Assembly: GCA_024641365.1 (NCBI GenBank) | Contig: JAHEDF010000087.1 | Coordinates: forward strand, 1 to 10,919 | Length of the DNA stretch: 10,919 bases | Direction: 5' to 3' | Source of the DNA: Planctomycetota bacterium | Lineage (GTDB): Bacteria > Planctomycetota > UBA11346 | In this document: one piece after another, positions 1 to 6,410 of the stretch | Position numbering within the stretch: position 1 is the first letter of the stretch | Layout: every line of letters begins with the position of its first letter | Translations under genes and position numbers: made by a program | Notes under the pieces: generated by a model | The model's database searches: none | Seen by the model: only the letters and a program-made list of their open reading frames with translations | Told to the model about the DNA's origin: nothing

Positions 1-1728
1 GCTGCCGCTTGAGCTAAAAGGCCCCAAAAATAGACGGCCGCTACCCTCAATTATGCCTGCCTTTATCCATTTTCCGTAACCAATTTGCATTGCTAATGAT
101 CCATCTACGAGGCCGTTTGAATGTGAATCGAACCCTTCGTCGTTTGAGACATGCCCTTTATAATTAACAGCATTACTATTTTGAGAGCCACCAAACCCAT
201 AACTATAACCGGTTGCGGGTACCCACGTATCAGTCGGATGCGGAACAATGCGATAGCGTTTACCGGGGGCCAATTGTAATCCGGTATCATTACGGTCTTT
301 TGTGGCTGTTACTTGCACCACTTTCCCACGTAGCCGGTCCCATTGTTTCACTGTTAAATTATCATAGTTTAAATTCGTCAGCGGTAATGCTGAATCAATT
401 TCATCCATGCGTTTCGCAATACGATCTTTGCTCACGCCCGTAATTTTTGGTTCGGCTTTTTGATACCAATATTGTGCGCGGCTAAATGGACCTTCTTTCG
501 TTTCTTTACGGCCTTTTTTACCGATATCGTACCATTTATCACCTAATTCAACTTGTTGCGCCACACCTGATGGACGTAATTTCTCCATGTCAGCTAAAGC
601 TTTGAGTGCTTCGTCAGAACCTTGCATTAATAAAGGCAAACCAATATCCCATTTACCCACCTCAAAACAAAAATATTTACCCACTATGGTATTAGCTTCT
701 TTATCTTCTGGATCATCCAGTAATTTCAAAATAGAGCGTACGTTGGCATTATTACGTGATTTTGAAAAGATTTCTTTTTTCTTTTCTTTTGCATCAATAT
801 CTTTGAAGGCGTAAGCCATACGATCACTAGCGTCAATTACCGTATAAAATTCATTACAATCCATCGCTAAATCCATAGCCGTCTCTAAGATAGCATACAA
901 CATTATAGGATCATCTTTAGTGGCCTGAGCCTGATCCATTAACTTCTCCATGAAGTTTCTTTTTTGATTGGTTTTCCGCTTAGCAAAATCTTCTTTATAA
1001 AGGGAGCGCAAGGAATTCAGCGCTGCTTTTTGATCTTCTGCGCTCGGCGCTGATGCTTGTTTAATACCATCCGTGGTTCGCGCTGGACGATTAAACAAAG
1101 TGGCGCGTGCCGCCAATTCATCATCTTTTATTTGCCTCATCTGACTTTGCTGGGCCGCTAAACTTAATTTTTGTGCTTTTATGCCAATTTCAGTGCCAAC
1201 AAAACGTTCCGCCACTTCAAAATAACGCACGGCAATCTGATCATATCGCTTTGGAAATTTACTAGCGAATTTTTCTGCGCGAGCAAAATATTCATCCGCT
1301 TCATCTGCCTTGACCTCTTTTTTTGCTACCGCATCGGCAACTGCCAAGGCCGCTTCAGCATATTTATCATCCGACTTCAATGCTAAATATTTTTTAACGT
1401 CGTCTAAATTCATACGCTTTTTGCACCAGAAAATATTTGCCTCTAAGTCGCATATCGAATCGGTGTCTCCAGCACTTTGATAATATTTAAGCGCCTTCGA
1501 AAATGCCACTGCCGCGTCCACACTACTTCTGGGATTTTGATCTGAATCACTCATGGCCTTTTTGCCTTGCGCAACTAAGGCTTCAGCTTCTTCCTTCGTA
1601 ATTGTTTTTAATGCATTACCCAACAGATCAAAAGCGGGTTCGTTAGATTTAGGTGGCGCATCGCCTTCTGCAGCGGGCAATAAGGCTGCGCTAGCTAGAA
1701 GCGCTAAGAGGTAAGACAGTGGTTTCAT
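1..1728 (-). CDS. Secreted protein with helical repeats and a C-terminal LecA (PA-IL)-like domain, partial
   Basis: Open for 576 codons from an ATG at 1728 to the window edge with no stop, so the C-terminus is missing. An AAGGGA Shine-Dalgarno lies 6 nt before the start. The first residues, MKPLSYLLALLASAALLPA, form a typical Sec signal peptide, so the product is probably periplasmic or exported. Residues about 30-390 are rich in Ala, Lys, Glu and Asp and look helical, possibly with degenerate TPR-like repeats. Around residues 395-430 is the block WYDIGKKG...AQYWYQKA. From about residue 460 the pattern KVVQVTATKDRNDTGLQLAPG followed by a TDTWVP stretch resembles the beta-sandwich of LecA/PA-IL-type galactose-binding lectins. 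The calcium and sugar ligands of that fold would lie beyond the edge, so sugar binding is not shown. In my judgement this combination is typical of planctomycete paralogue families. Its role is unknown; binding of polysaccharide is a guess. Confidence 0.82.
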   Translation of the reverse strand, partial: MKPLSYLLALLASAALLPAAEGDAPPKSNEPAFDLLGNALKTITKEEAEALVAQGKKAMSDSDQNPRSSVDAAVAFSKALKYYQSAGDTDSICDLEANIFWCKKRMNLDDVKKYLALKSDDKYAEAALAVADAVAKKEVKADEADEYFARAEKFASKFPKRYDQIAVRYFEVAERFVGTEIGIKAQKLSLAAQQSQMRQIKDDELAARATLFNRPARTTDGIKQASAPSAEDQKAALNSLRSLYKEDFAKRKTNQKRNFMEKLMDQAQATKDDPIMLYAILETAMDLAMDCNEFYTVIDASDRMAYAFKDIDAKEKKKEIFSKSRNNANVRSILKLLDDPEDKEANTIVGKYFCFEVGKWDIGLPLLMQGSDEALKALADMEKLRPSGVAQQVELGDKWYDIGKKGRKETKEGPFSRAQYWYQKAEPKITGVSKDRIAKRMDEIDSALPLTNLNYDNLTVKQWDRLRGKVVQVTATKDRNDTGLQLAPGKRYRIVPHPTDTWVPATGYSYGFGGSQNSNAVNYKGHVSNDEGFDSHSNGLVDGSLAMQIGYGKWIKAGIIEGSGRLFLGPFSSSGS

Positions 1729-1978
1729 TTCGTATCCCTTACTTTCGTGTATCTAAGCGTGCGTTGCTAAGCGTTTGCAGATAAGCTTGTCGATGTTTTA
1801 TCAAATAAACCCTGAGTCACACGCGGGGGACTATTGAGAGGTCAGACGGCAATGCAAGCCACACTTCGTGAGTTCGTCGAATTACGCTCGGCGCACAAAA
1901 CTTGGATGATACCCATAGTTTGTTGGCAAAGACGTGGTTCTGACATGCTCGTATATCCGTGTAATGGTTGGTTAATTT

Positions 1979-2022
1979 GCAGCACACTCTTTAGCTCGTT
2001 GCAGCACACACATTAGCTCGCT
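1979..2022. repeat. 22-bp imperfect tandem repeat, two copies
   Basis: Two adjacent units begin GCAGCACAC and end TTAGCTCG: 1979-1998 and 2001-2020, each followed by a two-base linker, giving a period of 22 bp. The 20-base cores agree at 17 positions; the differences lie in the central triplet (TCT against ACA). Two direct sites about two helical turns apart would suit a dimeric DNA-binding protein, but no such protein is identified. Confidence 0.7.
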
Positions 2023-2233
2023 CTTCTTGTAGTGGCCTCGCTGGAGAAAGTTGTAACACGCTGGTCACAACGACAGCAATGCTCCAACTACGTGCGCAAG
2101 ACGCTTTTATTAGCCGCCGCTTTCTGCAAAGACACACAGTGACAGCCCCCTTGGGGTTAGCGAAGCCGAGATTGCTGTTTTGCTCTTGCAATTATTGCGT
2201 CACTTGCATCCTTCCGAGCCCCCCGGTTGAAAA

Positions 2234-2250
2234 CGTTCGGTCTGCGAACG
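2234..2250 (+). promoter_or_regulatory. Hairpin in the rpsD leader
   Basis: CGTTCG at 2234-2239 pairs perfectly with CGAACG at 2245-2250 across a five-base loop, ending about 18 bases before the AGGAG ribosome binding site of rpsD. S4 represses its own translation by binding leader mRNA in several bacteria, so an autoregulatory role is conceivable. The hairpin does not cover the ribosome binding site and does not resemble the known S4 pseudoknots, so this remains an inference. Confidence 0.35.
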
Positions 2251-2281
2251 CACCAACAATCGGTCATTAGGAGTTAGCACT

Positions 2282-2893
2282 ATGGCCCGTTACACTGGCC
2301 CTCGTTTGCGCATTATTCGTCGCATTGGCACCGAACTGCCTGGTCTCACCACGAAGACCGCAGCTCGCCGTCCTAATCCCCCAGGACAAGCTGCTGCTGG
2401 CAAACGCCAATTTAAACTCAGCGAATTCGGCCAACGTTTACGCGAAAAACAAAAATTGCGTTACCACTATGGCCTGACCGAACGTGGCTTACTTATTTTC
2501 TACAAAAAAGCCTATCGCATGCCTGGCGACACTGGCCGTAATTTAATTCAAATATTAGAATCTCGTTTAGACAGCTTGGTATGGCGCGCTGGTTTGACCC
2601 GCACCATTCCTGCCGCTCGTCAGCTCATCACCCACGGTAATGTCATGATCAATGGCCACCGTGCTAAAAGCCCAGGGCAAATTCTCAAAGTCGGCTCCAC
2701 CTTCAGCGTGCGCGAAAAAGCTCGCAATCGCGAAGATCTGCGCCTGAGCGTCAATTCTCCTGTGATGGAACGCCCAGCCGGTATTAAGGTCGACCTCGAC
2801 ACTTTGACCGTCACCATTGAAGGCTTGCCGTCTGCTGACCAAGTGCCTTTCCAAGTCGATATCCAAAAGGTTATCGAGTTCTTCGCCAAGTAA
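2282..2893 (+). CDS. rpsD: 30S ribosomal protein S4
   Basis: Encodes 203 residues, the normal length for bacterial S4, the primary 16S rRNA-binding protein that nucleates assembly of the 30S body. The start MARYTGPRLRIIRRIG is the S4 signature, followed by RRPNPPGQ and the well-conserved LREKQKLRYHYGLTERGL. The S4 RNA-binding domain covers about residues 92-150 (LESRLDSLVWRAGLTRTIPAARQLITHG, then VREK). No cysteines occur in the N-terminal region, so this is the zinc-free (C-minus) form. The C-terminal part after residue 150 is divergent and ends VIEFFAK, similar to what I recall from planctomycete S4. AGGAG at 2269-2273 lies 8 nt before ATG. The gene stands alone, flanked by a long leader and a strong terminator, rather than next to rpsK or rpoA. 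Codon use is richer in C-ending codons than in its neighbours, as expected for high expression. Confidence 0.97.
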   Translation: MARYTGPRLRIIRRIGTELPGLTTKTAARRPNPPGQAAAGKRQFKLSEFGQRLREKQKLRYHYGLTERGLLIFYKKAYRMPGDTGRNLIQILESRLDSLVWRAGLTRTIPAARQLITHGNVMINGHRAKSPGQILKVGSTFSVREKARNREDLRLSVNSPVMERPAGIKVDLDTLTVTIEGLPSADQVPFQVDIQKVIEFFAK

Positions 2894-2941
2894 GCCCACC
2901 ACGCTACAAGCGCGAAGGTGGCCTCGATCACCGACCAATCA

Positions 2942-2977
2942 ACAAACCCGAAGCACATTGCTTCGGGTTTGTCGTTT
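2942..2977 (+). terminator. Rho-independent terminator of rpsD
   Basis: A perfect 13-bp inverted repeat (2942-2954 with 2960-2972, core AACCCGAAGC) with a five-base loop is followed by CGTTTT. It starts about 50 bp after the rpsD stop codon and isolates rpsD from the next gene. Confidence 0.9.
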
Positions 2978-3099
2978 TAGAACATGGTCTGCGCTAGAGA
3001 CAGAGTTTGCGATGCTTAACTGACATCGTGGAACAGTTAACGATTCTTCCGCTGCACGAACGTAAAAGTAAGCTACAATAAAACACAGGAGTACTCGCC

Positions 3100-3327
3100 A
3101 TGGATACCTGTGATAAGCTCAAAGATGCCCGTACCCACTTACGCCAAGCTGCCCACGCAATTGAAGATCGTGTGCTGGGAGCTGATGCAGCTAATCATCT
3201 GCGCCAAGCCGCCCGCAGCGTGCTGCAAGCAGGACTCGCGGCTTTAGATGAGCGCATGAAAAAATCAGAATCAGAAACGAAAACACCACCGGCCACATCT
3301 GATAATCAAGTTTCAACGACCCCCTAG
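3100..3327 (+). CDS. Small helical protein with a duplicated HLRQAA motif
   Basis: A 75-residue protein of unknown function. The start is well supported: AGGAG at 3087-3091 lies 8 nt before ATG, and a TACAAT that could be a -10 box lies at 3074-3079, although no good -35 box is visible. Residues 1-53 are predicted helical, and the motif HLRQAA occurs twice, at 13-18 and 33-38, giving a 20-residue repeat that could form an antiparallel helical hairpin. The tail from about residue 54 (KKSESETKTPPATSDNQ) is polar and probably disordered. There is no signal peptide or membrane segment, so it is probably cytoplasmic. It appears monocistronic, between the rpsD terminator and its own. The ribosome binding site, promoter-like element and dedicated terminator argue for a real gene; I do not recognise the family. 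Confidence 0.72.
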   Translation: MDTCDKLKDARTHLRQAAHAIEDRVLGADAANHLRQAARSVLQAGLAALDERMKKSESETKTPPATSDNQVSTTP

Positions 3328-3339
3328 TGATTAGGGTCG
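3317..3339 (+). promoter_or_regulatory. Hairpin spanning the stop codon of the 75-residue gene
   Basis: CGACCC at 3317-3322 can pair with GGGTCG at 3334-3339. Alternatively CCCTA at 3322-3326 pairs with TAGGG at 3332-3336. The structure contains the TAG stop codon and precedes the terminator by only 11 bases. It may protect the mRNA 3' end or be incidental. Confidence 0.3.
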
Positions 3340-3350
3340 AGCTGTGGTCT

Positions 3351-3389
3351 AAGCGTGCATCCACATGTTGATGTGCATGCACGCTTTTT
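3351..3389 (+). terminator. Rho-independent terminator after the 75-residue gene
   Basis: AAGCGTGCAT at 3351-3360 pairs with ATGCACGCTT at 3377-3386. Inside, CACAT pairs with ATGTG across a GTTG loop, with a single C-C mismatch between the two stems. The right arm runs into a T5 tract at 3385-3389. It lies about 60 bp before the kinase gene, which therefore probably has its own promoter. Confidence 0.9.
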
Positions 3390-3447
3390 ATTGCCTGTCT
3401 CTTTTTTAAATCATACGTTTCTACATTTCTGAGAAAGTCGATAAGTC

Positions 3448-4959
3448 GTGTTGCTCGGTCGCTTTGTATTTGGCCTTGGTATGATTGCGTGGCTAGCACC
3501 ACAATATTTTATAATTTTTCTTTGTGCAAAAATATGGCGTGCACCCACACGTCCTTATCGTGCATGGCTTGATCGTCACGGCGCGCACTTATTTGTTGCC
3601 CATGCAAAAAGATTTGGCGCATTATTAATCAAAGTCGGACAATTTATTGCCAGCCGCCCTGATATTTTCCCACTTACTTACGTGGACGCCTGCGCACCAC
3701 TTAGAGACCAAGCTCCAGCTCGTTCTTTTTCCATTATTCAACAAGTCATAAGCGATGCCTATGAAGGACAAGTCACTGGGCATTTAGCTAAAATCGAAGA
3801 GACCGCTATCGCTGCCGCAAGTTTTGGACAGGTACATAGAGCGTGGTTACCAAATGGAGAGATGGTCGCCATTAAAGTCCAGTATCCAGAATTAGCACGT
3901 TCAGTTGCAGCAGATTTATGGTTAGTGCGCTTAACCTTACGCTTATGCAGTTACATGCTGCGCGGCTGGCCATTAGATGCTATTTATCAACAAATTGCTC
4001 GTTCCAGTCGCGAGGAGCAAGATTATTTACACGAGGGTACTGCTGCTGATCGGCTACGCCCTGGACTTGCGCGTTACGGTTTATCGGTACCCAAAGTATA
4101 TTGGGCACATACACGTGAAAAAGTATTAGTGATGGAATTTGCTGAGGGAACTACCTTTAGCCAATTAGATGTGAGTACACTCTCTACTGATGAGCGTCAG
4201 CGCTTAGCGGATCTGTTAATCGATAGTTTTTTATATATGTTATTAGATGAAGGCTTTTTCCATGCTGATCCACATAGCGGCAATTTAATTTATAATAACG
4301 GTAAATTTTGGCTCATTGACTTTGGCATGACGGCTTCGCTCGATCGCCGCGAAGCTGCCTTGTATCGTCGTTATTTAGCGCGCTTAAAAGACCACGATAC
4401 GGATGGCATGGTGGATATTTTAAGTGAACTTGGTTGGGTGTTACCGACTGCAGATCGTGCACAATTAAAAGGCTTAGCACGTGAAGTTTATGAAAGTCTT
4501 GCACATTTAGACCCGCAAACATTTAAAGGATCACGTCGTCAGGCAGAACTTGGCGCAAAAATTGTGGAGTTTTTACGTCGTATGGATGGGATTGTTTTTC
4601 CGCAACACACGGTGTTGTTGTCCCGCGCAACCAGCTTGGTTGAAGGCGTGTGCATGACCTTAATTCCTGGGAAAAATTTACTCGATTTGGTACGGCCACG
4701 TCTTGGAAAAATTACGACCGTGGGTGGACAGATAAAACATTTTGTCGCAGAAATAAAAACCATGTATAAAGCCTATCGCGGATTACCGGATAAAATTGAT
4801 GCCTTGCTGGCAAAAAAAGATGCCCCCTTCCCCATTATCGCGCTTGTTTCCGCGCTATTGCTTATTGCAGCCATGTTGATGCCGCCTGGGATCAGCCGTG
4901 ATATTGCTAGTATTGCTGCGGCATTGGGTGTACTCTTCGGAATTATTATGAAACGATAA
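3448..4959 (+). CDS. UbiB/ABC1/AarF-family atypical protein kinase-like membrane protein
   Basis: A 503-residue member of the ABC1/ADCK/UbiB family, whose members support ubiquinone or other prenyl-lipid metabolism and probably act through ATPase or kinase-like activity at the membrane. Motifs run in order: KxGQ (KVGQ, 62-65) in the N-terminal extension that occludes the active site; the Ala-rich loop AAASFGQVHRA (122-132) replacing a Gly-rich loop; the VAIKVQYP lysine (K143); ExD at 190-192; the catalytic loop HADPHSGN (272-279); and metal-binding DFG (291-293). A hydrophobic segment lies at about 5-28, and two C-terminal membrane helices at about 461-478 and 486-500 match UbiB topology. The start is the GTG at 3448, as an in-frame TAA lies six bases upstream; TTG 3451 and ATG 3481 are alternatives. 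No ubiquinone or menaquinone genes are adjacent, so the substrate pathway is open and I withhold the symbol ubiB. Confidence 0.93.
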   Translation: MLLGRFVFGLGMIAWLAPQYFIIFLCAKIWRAPTRPYRAWLDRHGAHLFVAHAKRFGALLIKVGQFIASRPDIFPLTYVDACAPLRDQAPARSFSIIQQVISDAYEGQVTGHLAKIEETAIAAASFGQVHRAWLPNGEMVAIKVQYPELARSVAADLWLVRLTLRLCSYMLRGWPLDAIYQQIARSSREEQDYLHEGTAADRLRPGLARYGLSVPKVYWAHTREKVLVMEFAEGTTFSQLDVSTLSTDERQRLADLLIDSFLYMLLDEGFFHADPHSGNLIYNNGKFWLIDFGMTASLDRREAALYRRYLARLKDHDTDGMVDILSELGWVLPTADRAQLKGLAREVYESLAHLDPQTFKGSRRQAELGAKIVEFLRRMDGIVFPQHTVLLSRATSLVEGVCMTLIPGKNLLDLVRPRLGKITTVGGQIKHFVAEIKTMYKAYRGLPDKIDALLAKKDAPFPIIALVSALLLIAAMLMPPGISRDIASIAAALGVLFGIIMKR

Positions 4960-5020
4960 TGTGAACCGACAATTCTGATATTTTACTAAATAAATTGTGC
5001 TATCTTATGCTAGCAAATAA

Positions 5021-5500
5021 TTAAGCAGCTCCCAAGCTATTACTATATGCCCATCTTAAAATTTCTTTTGTGCGGGCTTCTTCGGTACATAAATAATCTG
5101 GGTTCGGTTTTATGCCAACGCGTCCGAGATCAAGACGATCTGAGTCCCAACATGTAAGCACCGTTATATTATATCCCGATGTTCCTCCTCGGGTATGATG
5201 CGTACAAGCATCTATTAAATCATGTAATTCACTACTTTGTAATTGCAGGAGCGAATCATTAATTGATTCAGCAAATACGGCCGCGCGCGGTCCGTGATCA
5301 GGATCGTGACCGTCACTTAAGCGACAGGAATCATGAATAAATGCAAATGCTTCAATGACTCGCGTGTTTGCACCTGTTAGAGACGCCAGACGCAAACCAT
5401 TGTTTCGCACGCGAGCCCAATGGTCAGCACCGTGAATACCATTCCAATTGAGTTGGTACATGTCACGTATCGCATCAATTAAATTTTGCGTAATAATCAA
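5021..5500 (-). CDS. HD-domain metal-dependent phosphohydrolase family protein
   Basis: Encodes 159 residues. Candidate metal ligands of the HD superfamily are visible: an early histidine in IHGADHWARV (H23/H27), the HD pair in FIHDSCR (H56-D57), a third histidine in CTHHT (H101/H102) and an aspartate in CWDSDRLDLGRVG (D119 or D121). The extra HDPDHGPR stretch at 65-72 is characteristic of a widespread small single-domain family that I recognise by pattern (IHG..HWARV..NG, FHDS.R..DGHDP.HG). Substrates of this family are not established; nucleotides or other phosphate esters are usual for HD proteins. The start is a TTG at 5500, with an in-frame TAG nine bases upstream. The next ATG, at 5461, would leave the HD core intact. 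It lies 21 bp downstream of the unknown protein gene on the same strand and is probably co-transcribed. It is convergent with the UbiB-like gene, with only 61 bp between them. Confidence 0.85.
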   Translation of the reverse strand: MIITQNLIDAIRDMYQLNWNGIHGADHWARVRNNGLRLASLTGANTRVIEAFAFIHDSCRLSDGHDPDHGPRAAVFAESINDSLLQLQSSELHDLIDACTHHTRGGTSGYNITVLTCWDSDRLDLGRVGIKPNPDYLCTEEARTKEILRWAYSNSLGAA

Positions 5501-5521
5501 ATTAACTATCTAACTTATATG

Positions 5522-6328
5522 TTATCGTAGCACATTACTGCCATCATCTTTAACTGGCGGTGCATCGCGCAACTCATTTGAACCGTCATCTTTTAATGCT
5601 TCTTTGTCTTTGGCCTTTATCTCTTCTATCGGTTTTGCGCTCGCTGGCACTAATACTTCTGCCGCACGGGTTAAGAAATGCCCAGGATATTTCGTTTGCA
5701 TCAATGCATAACTATCACGGGCTTCGTCGGGCTGCCCTAGTTTTGCTTGGCTCATTATTAAATAATAAAATTGTCGAGGGTCTTTATTTTCTTGATCTTT
5801 AATGCGAGCGACAATGGCTCGCCATTCCTTCGCTTCGGCTAATGAGCCTAATTCAACGTCTTCCAAACTTGGCTTAATATCTGGTGCCGTTGGTAAACGT
5901 GGACCAATTACTTGAATAATGCCACTGATAGCTCCCGAAAGCGGATCGCCACCATTGCCTGCAATGGATACATGATTGTCATTACGACCATTGGTCCACA
6001 CCTTACTTTCCATAATTTGGTCACCACCAACAGCACGATGGTCTAAACGAATTATAATAAGATTTTTTTCTGTCGCCGTTAAGTGATTTGCTAAATTAGG
6101 TGACACCACCAAATCTTGCACTTTCATGCCAAGCGCTTCCAAACGCTTAATAGCGTCAGGCCCTACTTCGACTTGCACCTGCTTACCGCCAAGTCGTGCC
6201 AGTTCGGCAGCAATTACTTTAGCAGATTCCTCTCCATTAGGATCAGAAAAAAGTACCAGAATAGTAAGCAGTAATTCCATGCATGCAGCATGACAAAAAG
6301 ATACGGGGATGCGAGCACTGAGTGGCAC
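5522..6328 (-). CDS. Unknown protein: N-terminal alpha/beta domain, TPR-like C-terminal region and KDDGSN tail repeats
   Basis: Up to 268 residues from a GTG at 6328, or 252 from an ATG at 6280. The shorter form begins MELLLTILVLFSDPNGEES and reads like the first strand and helix of a cytoplasmic alpha/beta domain, so I favour it. The longer form adds only MPLSARIPVSFCHAAC. Neither start has a clear ribosome binding site. Residues about 17-145 (long-form numbering) alternate predicted strands and helices and include GGDQIMESKVWTNGRNDNHV and AGNGGDPLSG, which look conserved although I cannot assign a family. Residues about 165-225 resemble one or two TPR units (EWRAIVARIKDQENKD..., LGQPDEARDSYALM). 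The tail holds KDDGSNELR (246-254) and KDDGSNVLR (260-268). It is upstream of the HD hydrolase gene in the same unit. Function unknown. Confidence 0.75.
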   Translation of the reverse strand: MPLSARIPVSFCHAACMELLLTILVLFSDPNGEESAKVIAAELARLGGKQVQVEVGPDAIKRLEALGMKVQDLVVSPNLANHLTATEKNLIIIRLDHRAVGGDQIMESKVWTNGRNDNHVSIAGNGGDPLSGAISGIIQVIGPRLPTAPDIKPSLEDVELGSLAEAKEWRAIVARIKDQENKDPRQFYYLIMSQAKLGQPDEARDSYALMQTKYPGHFLTRAAEVLVPASAKPIEEIKAKDKEALKDDGSNELRDAPPVKDDGSNVLR

Positions 6329-6398
6329 CTGCGCACATAACTGCTATAAGTGCTTCTTTGAAGCCACCGTTGCCTACGCTAGATAAGAGAAATAGTAC

Positions 6399-6410
6399 CG
6401 CGCATGCGCG
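6399..6410. promoter_or_regulatory. 12-bp palindrome centred on the permease start codon
   Basis: CGCGCATGCGCG at 6399-6410 is a perfect palindrome. In RNA it would form a four-base-pair CGCG stem presenting CAUG in the loop, with the start codon of the permease at its centre. No strong Shine-Dalgarno precedes it. Its function, if any, is inferred. Confidence 0.35.

Larger units (their letters stand above)
1729..2281. other. Intergenic region between the divergent lectin-like gene and rpsD
   Basis: About 550 bp with no convincing gene on either strand. The short open frames here (for example 1834-2016 on + and 2191-1991 on -) have no ribosome binding site and read as low-complexity noise. 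The region must hold the promoter of the minus-strand secreted protein (near 1740-1830) and that of rpsD. It contains a 22-bp imperfect tandem repeat at 1979-2022, a weak dyad GTTGT...ACAAC at 2050-2071 and a hairpin at 2234-2250. I could not match any part to a known RNA such as tmRNA, RNase P RNA, SRP RNA or a tRNA. A long rpsD leader or an unrecognised small RNA is possible. Confidence 0.6.

Noticed and set aside
124..142. Sequence resembling a tRNA T-arm (complement of GGGTTCGATTC)
   Set aside because: It lies inside the open secreted-protein frame, and no acceptor, D or anticodon stems surround it.
1834..2016. 60-codon open frame from a TTG on the plus strand in the rpsD upstream gap
   Set aside because: No ribosome binding site, unusual composition, and it runs through the 22-bp repeats; most likely chance.
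1991..2191. 66-codon open frame on the minus strand in the same gap
   Set aside because: Overlaps other chance frames, has no ribosome binding site and reads as low-information sequence.
2567..2958. Two minus-strand open frames opposite rpsD
   Set aside because: They are antisense shadows of the strongly conserved rpsD coding sequence and its terminator.
4960..5020. Possible terminator between the convergent kinase and HD genes (ACAATT...AATTGT)
   Set aside because: Only six A/T-rich base pairs with an 18-base loop and no GC-rich stem; too weak to call.
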